A DNA stretch of 64,000 nucleotides, from NCBI RefSeq assembly GCF_003369915.1, contig NC_046673.1, forward strand, positions 15,918,001 to 15,982,000, in the 5' to 3' direction. Under the pieces are notes generated by a model that did no database searches, was not told where the DNA came from, and worked only from the letters and a program-made list of their open reading frames with translations. The position numbers were made by a program, and so were the translations under genes. The DNA comes from Drosophila miranda. Taxonomy: Eukaryota > Arthropoda > Insecta > Diptera > Drosophilidae. Of this stretch, positions 1 to 10,612 are shown piece by piece; position 1 is the first letter of the stretch, and each line of letters begins with the position of its first letter.

Positions 1-2
1 AT

Positions 3-467
3 GCCATCGAGGAGGAGGCGAATGGGCGGGTGCTGGATGCCCTCGAAAGGGTCATACAGGAGATACGCGACGAAATCGATGAGATGTCCCACCACATGAT
101 GTCGGAGATGTCCGCGGGGAGCGAGGAGTCATCGGAGCCGCCTTCGGGCATCTTCGATCACTCAATGTGGACCGGGTGCACCTCAACGCCGAACAACAAG
201 CCGGCAAACGAGTGCAGCTCCCCGAAGATTCGCAGCTTCGCGAACAACAATTTTAAGGACACTTATGACCACAGCTGGACGACACGTCCGCACACCATCA
301 GGACCAAGTCTCACGGCGCCTGGAATGCCAAGGAAAGCGACTCCGATGCGCCGAAGGCATCGTCCAACGCAGGAGGAGCCCGATCCGTGGGTGGCTATCC
401 GGGTGTGAGTGATCGCTACATTTTGGACTTTCGTCAGCCGCCATTCCCGCGCCCTTCCCGGCACTAA
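3..467 (+). CDS. C-terminal exon of an unrecognised protein (5' truncated)
   Basis: An open frame enters from the left edge (first full codon at position 3) and ends with TAA at 465-467, giving about 154 residues. The first 40 or so residues are acidic and probably helical (many E, D, I and L), followed by a Ser/Asn/Pro-rich tail with no domain I recognise. A canonical AATAAA lies at 524-529, 57 bases after the stop, which supports this as a genuine last exon. The true start and most of the protein lie outside the window. Function unknown. Confidence 0.6.
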   Translation, partial: AIEEEANGRVLDALERVIQEIRDEIDEMSHHMMSEMSAGSEESSEPPSGIFDHSMWTGCTSTPNNKPANECSSPKIRSFANNNFKDTYDHSWTTRPHTIRTKSHGAWNAKESDSDAPKASSNAGGARSVGGYPGVSDRYILDFRQPPFPRPSRH

Positions 468-1549
468 TACGATCCATAAAATGTACTTAAATTCTCAACG
501 TTTTTGATCAGCAAACTGTCTCAAATAAAATGTTGTCGGAGGGCCCAATGCTCTCAAGGATATCCCTATCCCTGTCCTTCCCTCCCTGCCCCCCTACCAC
601 ACACTAAAGGCCGGGCTTCTTGCATTCGTTCGCGTAAGCCACTGAATGTTTGGGGTTTCCCTTTTTCAGCCGTGGCCAAAACGTATCGCCGAAGAAAGTG
701 AAAAGGCAGGCAGACAGCTTACGAAAAATGGCAACAAAAAATGAGGGAATGGTGGGGCACAAAAAAGTGACTTGTCAGCGCCCGCCAATTGTTTGGCAGT
801 GGCAGAAAACGTTTCGTTTTCGAGTATTACCAAACAAAAACGGGACAGAGGCCACTCCACAGAGCAGAGGAGATGCCATCGTATAACCGAAATAGTATTC
901 TGAGGGCATTGATTAGGCGTAGAAGAAGTGATGATAGCCAGCTGAATTATGGCCAAAATATAATAGATTAAAGACTTCACTGAAAGGCAAAGAAAACTCA
1001 ACAAAAGTTCTGCAACGATTGATATTTTGGATCTTATATTAAGAGCTGTTGGAGTTATCGCTTCTTCTTGATTGGAAAACAGGAATACCACAACTATTCT
1101 TGAGGGATTGCGGCCGATACCTCTATGGTGTGGGCTCTTACAATCCTGTAAGCGGAAACTGTTGAGATCTCCTGCTATAGAGTGCCACATAGTCTATCTG
1201 GGGGATAACCCCTTGATCTTCGAGTGCCCGAGAGCCTGACTGAGAGGGAAAGCACAGCTGCACCTAGACCTTCTGCCAGAGAGAGACGAGAGGGTTCTTC
1301 CCCCTCCACAGACTAGAGACTGCAGCATTTTAGAATGCCGTGGCACTACTACCAGGTCGTAGGTGGTGCGTGGCCCCAGCCCCTGGCACTTTCAATTTGC
1401 ATACAAATTAAGCTATCTGTGGGGGATACAAGTGAAAAGAAAACAAAGAAGACCCTCTGTCTGTGGAATTTCGAATAGAAATCGTGGAAAATCGCAATCA
1501 CAATAAACATGAGGCCTTTGTGGCGGGTCTGCAGTTGTTTTGTATTCAA
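468..1549. other. Intergenic, no gene supported
   Basis: Holds the 3' UTR of the left-edge gene and the downstream region of the minus-strand LRR gene. A 174-codon minus-strand frame (666-1190) is open but shows no domain, no splice context and no promoter, so I treat it as chance. Confidence 0.5.
524..529 (+). terminator. Poly(A) signal of the first gene
   Basis: AATAAA hexamer 57 bases after the stop codon of the partial gene at the left edge. Confidence 0.5.
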
Positions 1550-3093
1550 TTAGGCATCGGGGGGCATTTGGGGCATCTGGGGCATTTGGGGATCAGCTGC
1601 CTCCGAAGAATCTTGGTCCAGGGAAGGACCGTGAAAGAACACCTGTACATCCTCCAGGGGAGTGCTTTCGTCCTCGACGAACTCGATCTTAAGGATGTCC
1701 CGGCGAGGCTCCCAGTACTCCGCAAACTACAAGGCGACAAAGAGACCAAGAGAGAGAGTGGAAAGTGGAAGGGATCTGTAGCTTTAGGGACACTCACCAC
1801 GGTCTTGTAGGCGACCAAAAGCGGCGTGCAGTTGGCCAGAACGAGGCTCAGGGGATGGCCCACGGCCATTTCGGCCCGTGCGCGATAGACGTTGTGCAGC
1901 AGGGCGCCCGTAAGGAGGGGGCCCTCATTCACGCTGAGCTCCTGGATGTCCGGACAGCGCTGGACGATGTCCTGGACCTGGCTATCGGTCAAATTGTGGC
2001 ACCGGTTCAGCGCAATGTGGCGCTGGGCCCGCGGCAGATCGAGGCTTCCGATCGCCACGTGCCCTAAGTCGCAGTTGCCCAGGACGAGGCGGTCCACGCG
2101 AGTGCAGCGACCGATGGCCAAGGCCGCGAGGCCCTGGGCACCGTTGCCGAGCCATCCGCAGTCCATCTGTATGGCCTCGATGGAGTCGCCCTTCAGGGCG
2201 ACGATTGAGCGCAGACAGTCCACGGCCAGGCTGCTGTTGCGGCCGCACTGCGTCAGCTCGATCAGCTCCTGGTGGGGGCGACTGATCAGCAGGTCCCGGT
2301 GATTGGCGAACATGCTGACGGGCACCGATATGCCGCTCACGAAGGGGCACTTGGCCACGCCGCTGAGGTCGAGGCGGGCGTCGCACTCGGCCTTGATCAA
2401 GAGTCGCTCCAGCTGGCGGCAGCGCTCGAACACACCCGTGATGGCGCTCTGCGAGATGCTGCCGTAGAGGGCCAGCAGCTCCAGGTGTGCGAAGCGCTCG
2501 ATGAAGTGCACCTGGACGTTGCAGTGGAGGTGGAGGCGCCGCAGGTTCACCATCAGCTTGGGCAGCGAGTGCATCGGCCATTCGGAGAAGGTCACGCGGC
2601 AGCTGCTCGTCTGCGCCGTGTCGCCCTGGGCCCCGGTGGCGGGGTCCGTGTCCCTCGACATCAGGTGGCACTCCTGCACAGAGCTCAGGTCCCCCACCTC
2701 GGCCGTCTCCAGGGCCTTGAGGTTGTCCGCGAGTCGGTCCACGTCGAAAACCACACACTTGAACGACTTTTGCATGTCGCCCAGGAACAACAGCTGATCC
2801 TTCGGGCTGGGCAGCTCCTGGTTCAGGTATCGGAGGTCCAAGCGCCTGGCACTCGCGTGCCACAGCTGCGAGCCGACGGCCAGCGTCGACGGCAGCATCT
2901 GTTCCCCAAAGTCCAGTCCGTGGATGCTGTGCACCCCTGCCCCCAGGCCGGGGGACGCGGAACGGGAACGGGAGCCCGATGGCTGGGCCGCCTCCTCGCC
3001 GTCGCCTGGCTTCGTGTCGGCACTGAATTGCACGCGTCGCCTGGGCTTGGGGCCTGCGGGGCCTGCCCCGTCCTGCTGCTGTCCATCGACCAT
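1550..3093 (-). CDS. Leucine-rich-repeat protein, AMN1/F-box-LRR-like, two exons
   Basis: Exons 3093-1798 and 1726-1550 are joined across a 71-base GTGAGT...TTGTAG intron and encode about 490 residues. I chose the ATG at 3093 (context ATAATGG) over an upstream in-frame ATG because the extra N-terminus looks like translated UTR. Residues 1-60 are low-complexity and basic, with an RVQF sequence at 20-23 that matches the PP1-docking RVxF motif. From about residue 150 onward are degenerate cysteine-containing leucine-rich repeats of the kind found in AMN1 and FBXL proteins (LxxLxLxxC, 'CHNLTDSQVQDIVQRCPDI'). I see no convincing F-box. The C-terminus ends in a Met-Pro-Gln repeat (PQMPQMPQMP). The family is likely but the substrate or partner is unknown. 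Nearest neighbours are on the other strand. Confidence 0.75.
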
Positions 3094-3340
3094 TATTGCA
3101 ACGAGTCGAAAGCCGAACGCGAGATTGCAAAGTGCAAAGAATTTGAAATAAAATTTGGAAAATACAATGAAAATTGCGTGTGGCAGCTTAGTTTTATTCC
3201 GTTCAAAACTGGGAGCTGTTCTCCTTAGTTTCATTCCATTAAGTGGAATTTTTTCAAGCTATACTGAGAGTCTACGAGTATCTGAAACAGCTAGGTCTAC
3301 TATGATCCCTCTTTGGCAACCATTTCAAGGCCTACCCCCC

Positions 3341-3396
3341 AGGGGCTCCAGTGGCTCCAGGGGCTCCAGGGGCTCCAGGGGCTCCAAGGGCTCCAT
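3341..3396. repeat. 9-nt minisatellite (GGGGCTCCA)n
   Basis: About six copies of a nine-base unit with single-base variants, about 250 bases upstream of the LRR gene start codon. Confidence 0.85.
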
Positions 3397-3445
3397 AGAA
3401 GTGTAGAAAGTGAGCGTGGACTTTCCCATCGTAGATGATATGGTG

Positions 3446-3471
3446 CTGGCATGGCATGGCATGGCATGGCA
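3446..3471. repeat. GGCAT pentamer repeat
   Basis: Four to five tandem copies of the five-base unit GGCAT. Confidence 0.8.
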
Positions 3472-6055
3472 CCTTGTGGCAAGCTTGCATCTAATTATTG
3501 CACCTTTGCTGCGGCCCGGGCCCGGGGCCGGGGCCGGGCGACGCCTTTTCAATTTTGCTTTTGTCGCTTGCACTTGAAGGTTGCCTCGTTTTCATTTCAC
3601 TCTCCCGCCTTTTGTGCACTTTGTGCAGGGCTGGGTATGCCACACTTTGAGAGGCAGTCTGCCAGGGCCGAGAGGGAACAGAATTCGAGCTGTTTCTTTG
3701 CCTAAAAAGTGCATCACTCTGGCATTCTATTGCCCCCAAGGGATGCCTTTAAGAGGCATTCAAAATGTCCATAAATCCCCTGAAAGTTTATACAATTTTC
3801 TGTTCAATCCATAAATTGTTGCCCCATCGAGTTTAAGGATGGCATCGCGAACATCGGGGCCGACAATATTACAGTCGAATCTCAAGTGGAATTCGTAGCA
3901 TGGAAAATTCGTAGAATAAATTTTTGCATTGCAGATTTCTGGAAATAAATTCGTGGTACGAAAGCTCAACTGTACATCAAATAGTAATCAGCTGTGAGTG
4001 TTGTTGAAAAGCTGTTGCACTAAGCAGACGTTTACCAACACTGATTAAGAGTATCTTAAGACATTTGCAGTGTATCCCCGTAGTCTGTGGCCTTCTTAGG
4101 CTATGTGCTGTTTCTGGTGTTTGTGTGTGTCTCTGTGTATGCCTGTGTGCGTGTGTGTGTGTGCCTTTGTGTGCGTGTGTGTGTGCCTTTGTGGCTTGTG
4201 TGTTAATTGCAGCGTGTGGCGGCAGCACTTGCTCCAGTTTCATGGGGCATATGAAAGTGCATTTGGTTTCTGCTTCTGTTGTTTCGTTTTTATTTCTTTA
4301 ACATTTTGCTGGGGGGGTTATTATGAAATGCTTTGCATACTAGCGACCTAGAGTCTACGCTGCTGGCTGCCCCCCGCCCCCAGCCCCCAGCCCCAGAGAT
4401 GGCATTTGAAAGCCCCCAAACCCCCGCCCAGATTCGCCTACAGATACGACACGGAGAGAACATCACATCTCTGGATCTATGGATGTCATTCGTTATGGTT
4501 CGCAGATCTTTTGCCAGAGGCTGGAGCCCAGACAGTGGCTCTGGCTGGCGGCGGGCTTCTCTTTACCTTTAAACAATTGTTGGCTTTTGCTTTATGGCCC
4601 ACTCGAATTACCATAAAAACACACATTAAAGCATAAAAGCAAAAGCAGGCAAGCGGGCAAATTAATGCCGCTGTGTTGACCTTTAACGCCTCATGCTATG
4701 CGTACTCGTACGCGTACTACGATTATGTAGTGCCCATCCATCCAACTGTGGGTCTGTCTGGGGGTCTGTCGAGTGCTTAAAGGCGTATACGTAATATTTT
4801 CAGGGCTTAAAAGGGGCGGAGGGAAGGAGGGAGCACCTGTTATGGGTCGGGGTGGGTCCATCTTATCAATTTTCGGGATCGACTTCACTCCATTGGCGGA
4901 ACATTAACCCAAATAAATGGCCAGAAAGATACAACGTTTAACAAAGTTCTCATTCTCTTTTTTGGTTGTTGTTTTTGTTGTTGTTTTTAGCACAAACAAA
5001 TTAGGACGGGCTCTTTGTTTTTTTGTTTTTGTGTCTGTCGTTCCATGGCTTTTTCGGAATCGCCAAAAGTCTGGTGGTGGCAACCGACAAAACCGAAAAC
5101 TACAAGTAAATTGTATTTTCACAGCCGCCCGCCCCAAAATGGGAATGCTAATTTTTGCTACCCTCGAAATCTTGCCACTCAAACGGGGGTATATTGAACG
5201 AATGCCCAGGGTTGTGACCTCCCTTCGAATGGGAGGATGGATGGTTTCCATTCCATGTGCAGGTTTTTCAAGCAACATTTCGATTGGTTTTGCTGTTAAA
5301 GTGGAATCGAATCCTTCTGTAAATAAATATTCTGTGAAAACGAAGAAATGAAGGCCTGAAGATTCAGTAATCTTTGCTGAAACATCTTTGGGTCTTAACA
5401 GCACTGTTCTTTGTACGGGGGCATTACACAACACTGAAGCACACAGGCCATGATGGGTAGGGGATTAGTCGGATCCACTCTGTAACCTCTGGCTGTCTGT
5501 CGTTCGTTTCTTATTTGCTTTTGCGTACTGCTTTTGTTGGCGGGCTGTTGGCCAGAACAAAAGCGGCGAAAACAATTAAGCCCCAAAGAGGATGACAGAC
5601 GGAGAGGCAAAGCTGTAGCCGAAGCCAAAGCCAAAGCCATTTAAGACAATTACATCTTTTTAGCATGGCCCGAAAAGCGTGGGCCGCAAGACGCCCCAAA
5701 AATGGCATGGAAATGATAATCAAAAGAAGATTTGACTGGAAGGAAACACTTTTATGAGCCAGATCCAAGTCGACGACCTTCGGTTGGGATGGGATCCCTG
5801 CGCCCAAAAATGGCAATTCCTTGGCCGCGATCAAACCCGTTTTTCACAGAATGTAAACCGAATAAAAACAAAGAAAAGCAATTTCAATGACTTCATCGGG
5901 CATCGGGCGGGCATATAGTAGTAGTATTTTATGGGATTTCGTGGAGTACTTTTGGGCCACACATTGTTACCCCTGACTCATCCTCTCACGGTCTGTCTCT
6001 CTCTCTCTTTTCATTTCCTGGGCAGTCGTCGCAAGATCACAGAACGGAGCGCATC

Positions 6056-7652
6056 ATGACTTTCTATTGGTGGTCACACTGGTTCTGGATAACCTGCCTC
6101 AGCGGTAAGCCCCGGTAGACCCAGGCCCTAGCCTGCCAGATTGTATATCCTTTGTGTGTCCTGTTCTGCAGTTCAATTGCTGTCCAGCCATGTCCACACA
6201 TATCCCAGGAGCCAGGAGGAGGAGGCACAGCAGGCGGCACAGCCTGTGGTGCGGCAGACCACAAAGCTGTACCAGACGACGGTCAGCCAGACCTGGTCGA
6301 CGGCCACACAGAGCAACATCATGGATCTGACCAACAGGCCAACAGGGGGTGCCAGTGGCAGTAGCGTGACGCCTGTCTACAACAGGGAGGATGAGGATCA
6401 AGATGAGGAGGACGATCATGAAGATCTGCTGCTAAACGATGGAGCGGAACTCCACCAGCCAGATGCTGATGCCGATGCTGATGCCGATGCTGATGCTGAT
6501 GCCGATGAACTGGAGGAGCCTGTGGATGCTCAGTACGAGTTCAAGCGCTCGGCGGACTTTACCTCCGAGCAGCTAAACAATTTTACGAATTTTAGCAGTA
6601 GCACAAGGTAAGCCACCGAATCACATTTCTTTGTTCTAGCTCCTAATCTTTATCCGCTTTCCTTTGGCAGTACAAACGGCAGCAACAGCAACAGCAGCAG
6701 CGCTTTGAAGCCTGCTTTGAACAGCAACAGCAGTAGTCCAGCCACAACGACAGCAGCCACCACAGCCTCATCATCAAGCCCATCCTCCTCCTCAACAGCT
6801 GCCACAACAACAACAACAACAACAACGACAGCAGCAGCAGCAACAACAGAAGCAGCTACCACAAACGGTGGAGCAGCTACAGCAGCCACACCAGTGACAT
6901 CATCGGCCACACCCTCAACACCGAAGATCAACACGGAATGGCTGTCGGATGAGCTGCTGGAGCGTGAGGGCGAGAAGGCCCCCTTCACGCTGGAGAATGC
7001 CAACAAGGAGGAGGAGCTGCGTCGGGCCGAGAGCGAGCATCGGTCGCGCAAGTCGAAAGTATTGTCGGCCGAATACAAGCACATCAATCGGTACATCAAT
7101 TTCTCCAGCGATACAAAGAGCCTGCTGACGCGGTCGGCCTCGGCGGCGCCCAGTGTGGCCGATGGCTATGATGGGGCCAACGATGATGGTAACATTTCAT
7201 CCGAGGCGCTGGCCATTCAGGTGAGACCAGGAGCGCCCTTTAGGCGGTGCTGGATTATGAATCAAACTCTAACGCTATGGAATTTTTACAGCGTACGTAT
7301 TTCCTGGACGCGGGTGCCATTTCGGCCATTTGTTTCACGGTCTTTGGCATCTGCTGCACTGTGGGCACCATTGGGATTGTGCTCTACCGTCGGAGGTTCA
7401 TGAACAAGCCGCAGGCCCTGAGCGAGCCCGATTCCAGTGTCTATATCGATGATAGCACCATGCGGGTGAGTGTAAGGATTCGTGGACCAATTGTCATCCC
7501 AATCTGTGGCACCGCATTTCATACTTCTTTCCCGCCCGCAGGACACCTCGGATGAGATGTACAGCCTGGACAACGATTCGTTTCTCAACTCTTTGGAGGC
7601 GATGACAATACAGAACTACTGGACGGACACGGTCAAACATACAAAGCTTTAA
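6056..7652 (+). CDS. Single-pass type I membrane protein with acidic/Thr-rich ectodomain, five exons
   Basis: Exons 6056-6104, 6172-6607, 6671-7220, 7292-7465 and 7542-7652 join in phase with GT-AG introns to encode 439 residues. Residues 1-25 are aromatic and hydrophobic (MTFYWWSHWFWITCLS) and fit a signal peptide. The predicted ectodomain has an Asp-Ala repeat near residues 107-120, NxS/T sites, and a Ser/Thr/Asn-rich mucin-like stretch near 165-220. A hydrophobic helix at about 352-377 (AGAISAICFTVFGICC...) is followed by the basic stop-transfer RRR. The cytoplasmic tail of about 60 residues contains acidic tyrosine motifs (SVYIDD, DEMYSLDND) and ends in HTKL. The tail and membrane helix lack low complexity and look like the constrained part. 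I do not recognise the family with certainty. It could be an adhesion or signalling glycoprotein; no function is assigned. Confidence 0.75.
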
Positions 7653-8632
7653 TTTCTGAAGGCGTCCGTCCCCGTATTGGAATCCCCTTCCTCCCTACGT
7701 TTATTGGTTTCTCTCTTCTCCCCCTCTGGCATCCCTCTGGATGCGTCACCACATCATAATCATTAAGTAGCGTAGCGTCTAAGCTGGCCGCCCACTCGGG
7801 GCTGGAGCCGGGGCCGGGGCCGGCGCGTGTGTGTATGTATTTACTAATGTTAGGCACAACCAAAACGAGCAACTAGTTTAAGCCAAAACTACCAAAATTA
7901 TGTTTAAAGTGTGTGTATTTAGGAGTTAAGATAAGCGCAAGAATGTTTGTTGATCTTAAATGATCTACCATCTACCAGATCCCGAATCACCCCCAAGCAC
8001 CCCCTCTCTATGAACCATGAACTCCTGTATTCCAACTCCCACACTCTTATCCATTAGTTAATTATTAATTCTTATTTATATTGTTGACTATTGTTTCTCT
8101 ACCCATTCCCCCCGGCACTCCACCCTTATGTTTCGAACATACATATGTATGTATATTTATTAAGTTTTTTTTGTCAACATTCATGTATGTCCAACAATTA
8201 GAACGCAATCATTCCTTCCAGTTTAGCGTATAGTGCAACTTAATATGTAATTATTGTATTAAAACTGAATCAAGCATATAGCAATTAAACTTAAACAAGA
8301 AAATTGTTTCATTATCTATATCTATAGAAAACAAAAACCGCAACAAAAACAAGAGTTAAAGAACTTTACAGAAAACTGTTTACTGCCACACAACACCAAG
8401 TTCTTGTCAATTTTTGCTCATCGAATTTGTATACACCTCCAAAAAAATGTGTTTGTATTTCCGAAACTCCAAATGTTGCAAATATCTGAATCTGAAACCA
8501 GACGGGTACATATAATCGATTAAACTACAAATGCTAAAACTTTCAACTGCAGTTTTGAATTTGGCGCCACTGTTAGTGCTGCAAAAATCATGTTGCAAAA
8601 TCCACAATCAAGGACGGTATATTTACGGAATA

Positions 8633-8745
8633 TAGGTATATAATGGTATATTTAGACAATTTTATCAATCTATTTTTTCAAAGGAATTTTTAAGAAGAAA
8701 GGGTATAGAAACTTCCATACGCAGGTTTTTTGTAATTTTCGCTCT
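8633..8745 (+). repeat. Dispersed repeat, copy 1 (GGTATATAATGGTA family)
   Basis: About 105 bases align by eye at roughly 75-80% with the reverse complement of 42840-42980, sharing the 5' end GGTATATAATGGTATAT, the core GAAACTTCCATACGC and the end TAATTTTCGCT. Confidence 0.7.
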
Positions 8746-8936
8746 CAAATCTTACTAACGTGTATCATTTATTTCAATAGATTGCATTTAAATCCTTTTT
8801 ACTCATTCACTTTCAAACAATTTCCATTTGGCGCTTAAGTTTCGTGGGACTTTTTTGGGCTTTTTCTCTGATCGCCACAATGTTGCGAACAGCACTAACT
8901 TGTAAACCGTGTTTTAGTCAAAAACTAACCAATTTT

Positions 8937-9246
8937 GTAGAAAATTGATTCATCGGCCTAAAATTATGTGGGTAGAACTAAGGGTTTTAGTTAGCCAGAA
9001 TTATTCAACGGAATCTCTAAATTGAACAAAAGGAACGACTATCCTCTTTCGCTTTTTGTTTTGACCTATTTCGCTAAAACCTTTTTTTTGTTTGAACTAT
9101 TTCGCTAAAACCTTTTTTTAGACAAGATCCAATAAAAGCAAGTACTAAAAATAAGCCAGTTAAGTAGAAAATTGATTCATCAATCGTATAAAATTATGTG
9201 GGCATCGCTAAATGTTCTATATAGTTAGTAATAATCCACGGAAGAT
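8937..9246 (+). repeat. Local direct duplication
   Basis: Two diverged copies about 225 bases apart (8939-9025 and 9162-9246) share GTAGAAAATTGATTCATC, AAAATTATGTGGG and AGTTAG...ACGGAA. Between them the segment ATTTCGCTAAAACCTTTTTTT occurs twice, at about 9066 and 9098. Confidence 0.7.
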
Positions 9247-9280
9247 CAAAAACGAGGAATATGTAAAAAATAACTTGAAT

Positions 9281-9382
9281 TCGTCAGTATATTTACGGTT
9301 TTGTTTTAAATGAGCCGGTATATTTTGGTATATTTCTGACGGGCGGACGGTATTTTTTATAGATAAGTCCGCGGTCACACTG
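9281..9382 (+). promoter_or_regulatory. Candidate X11L promoter: GGTATATTT module plus Motif 1
   Basis: GGTCACACTG at 9373-9382 matches Drosophila core promoter Motif 1 (the M1BP site), which usually sits at the start site of TATA-less genes. It is preceded by repeated GGTATATTT-type sequence (GTCAGTATATTTACGGT, GGTATATTTTGGTATATTT). Downstream, ATG followed by GTAAAT near 9444-9452 could be a 5' UTR donor. The nearest plus-strand gene is X11L, 1.2 kb downstream. Confidence 0.55.
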
Positions 9383-10612
9383 CTAGCAATTCGTTTGCTT
9401 TTTTTTTTGCATATCGGTGAAACATTGAGTGCAATATGAATTAAATGGTAAATTAGCGACAGGTGTTGTTGTGCCTGATGATGCCCAGATGCTGGAGCTG
9501 CTGTCGGTCGGGGGCAGCTATTGTGCATGTGATCTTTACCGTCTGTATCCGCGTCGTTCCCGTTCCCTACATTTGTTGTTGTTGTTGTTTTCCGGGTGGG
9601 TGGCGTGTGGGCGGCGGCGGCGGAGCTGGCGTTGCCAATGGCTCTGGTGCTCATCATAGAACCAGGAAGATCCAGCTAAAACAAAAAAAAAACAGAAAAT
9701 AACCAGCAAATCTATTGATTTTTAACAATGCCATGGCAATACCCAGACACACACCACGCATCGACATCGACATCTACACAGGCGCGCAAAGGCATCAATT
9801 CGCTGATGTACACACACACACACCCTACGCCACACACCACACACACCCAGATGTCTATGTTGGTGTGTGTGTGTTTTTTTGGTGAAGTAACGTCCGTGCC
9901 GTGCCACAATTGCAGGCTGCAACAATCGAAAACAAAGGCGAGACACACAGCCTGCAACATCCCTATCCCCCTCCCCCCTCTACCTTTTTGGAGTGGGTGG
10001 GTTGCCTTGGTTGTTGTGTCTGGGAGCCAGCCTCCTGCGTTGTACTGTAGAGTTTGTTTTGCCTGCGCGGAATTTTTGGAGGCCAAGTTTACGTGCGCAA
10101 TCCACACACACACAGTGACATATAGTGGCAGGGAGGGGACACATAAAGGATACACGTGAAGGCTACAGCTACAGCTACTGTGTCCTCTGATGACACGATT
10201 CGCGGGCCTTGTTATTGGGTTAATTGGCAGCCTCAGCATCCAGCCAGCCAGCCAGCATTGATTTCTCTGGGCAGCAGCAGCAACAACCTGTCCCTGACTG
10301 GTGTTGGGGCTGGGCCTGGGGCTGCTGCAGTTGCAGTTGCAGTGATTCATCCGTTAGATCATCGTGCCAACTAATCACCACCTTCACCTCTACCTTTTCG
10401 TCTACTCTCAGGCAGTATCTACTCAGAACGAGGCATGTCAGCAGCAGCAGCAGAAGCAGCAGCAGCAGCGGACGCAGCTCTAGAGCAATAATCCAAGACG
10501 GAGAGGAGCATCCACAGCGTCCAGTTCCAGTCCAAGACCATCCATACAGCTGCATTCCAGCAGGATCCAGCAGCCATCCATTGCACGGTGCCAGCGTATA
10601 CCCCAGGCAGGC
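9383..10612 (+). other. Probable 5' UTR exon and intron region of X11L
   Basis: Lies between the Motif 1 promoter and the X11L start codon. It includes CA repeats near 9810-9850 and CAG/GCA repeats near 10275-10290 and 10440-10470. Exact exon limits cannot be fixed without transcript data. Confidence 0.4.

Larger units (their letters stand above)
3094..6055. other. Intergenic region with tandem repeats
   Basis: Upstream of the LRR gene and of the membrane-protein gene. Visible structure: a 9-nt minisatellite (GGGGCTCCA units) at 3341-3396, a GGCAT pentamer array at about 3446-3471, GGGCCC-type GC-rich sequence near 3513-3540, and GT-rich repeats at about 4117-4195. No coding exon with splice sites and homology was found. 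Confidence 0.5.
7653..9280. other. 3' UTR of the membrane-protein gene and repeat-bearing spacer
   Basis: Up to about 8290 this looks like an AT-rich 3' UTR with ATTAAA-type signals near 8260-8285. Beyond that are copies of dispersed and local repeats: 8633-8745 matches 42840-42980 in inverted orientation, and 8937-9025 matches 9160-9246 directly. No coding potential is supported. Confidence 0.5.

Noticed and set aside
666..1190. 174-codon minus-strand ORF starting with ATG
   Set aside because: No domain, no promoter or poly(A) context, and lengths like this are expected by chance in this much non-coding DNA.
1982..3130. Long minus-strand frame overlapping the LRR gene
   Set aside because: Arg/Pro/Gly-rich out-of-frame shadow of the real LRR coding sequence.
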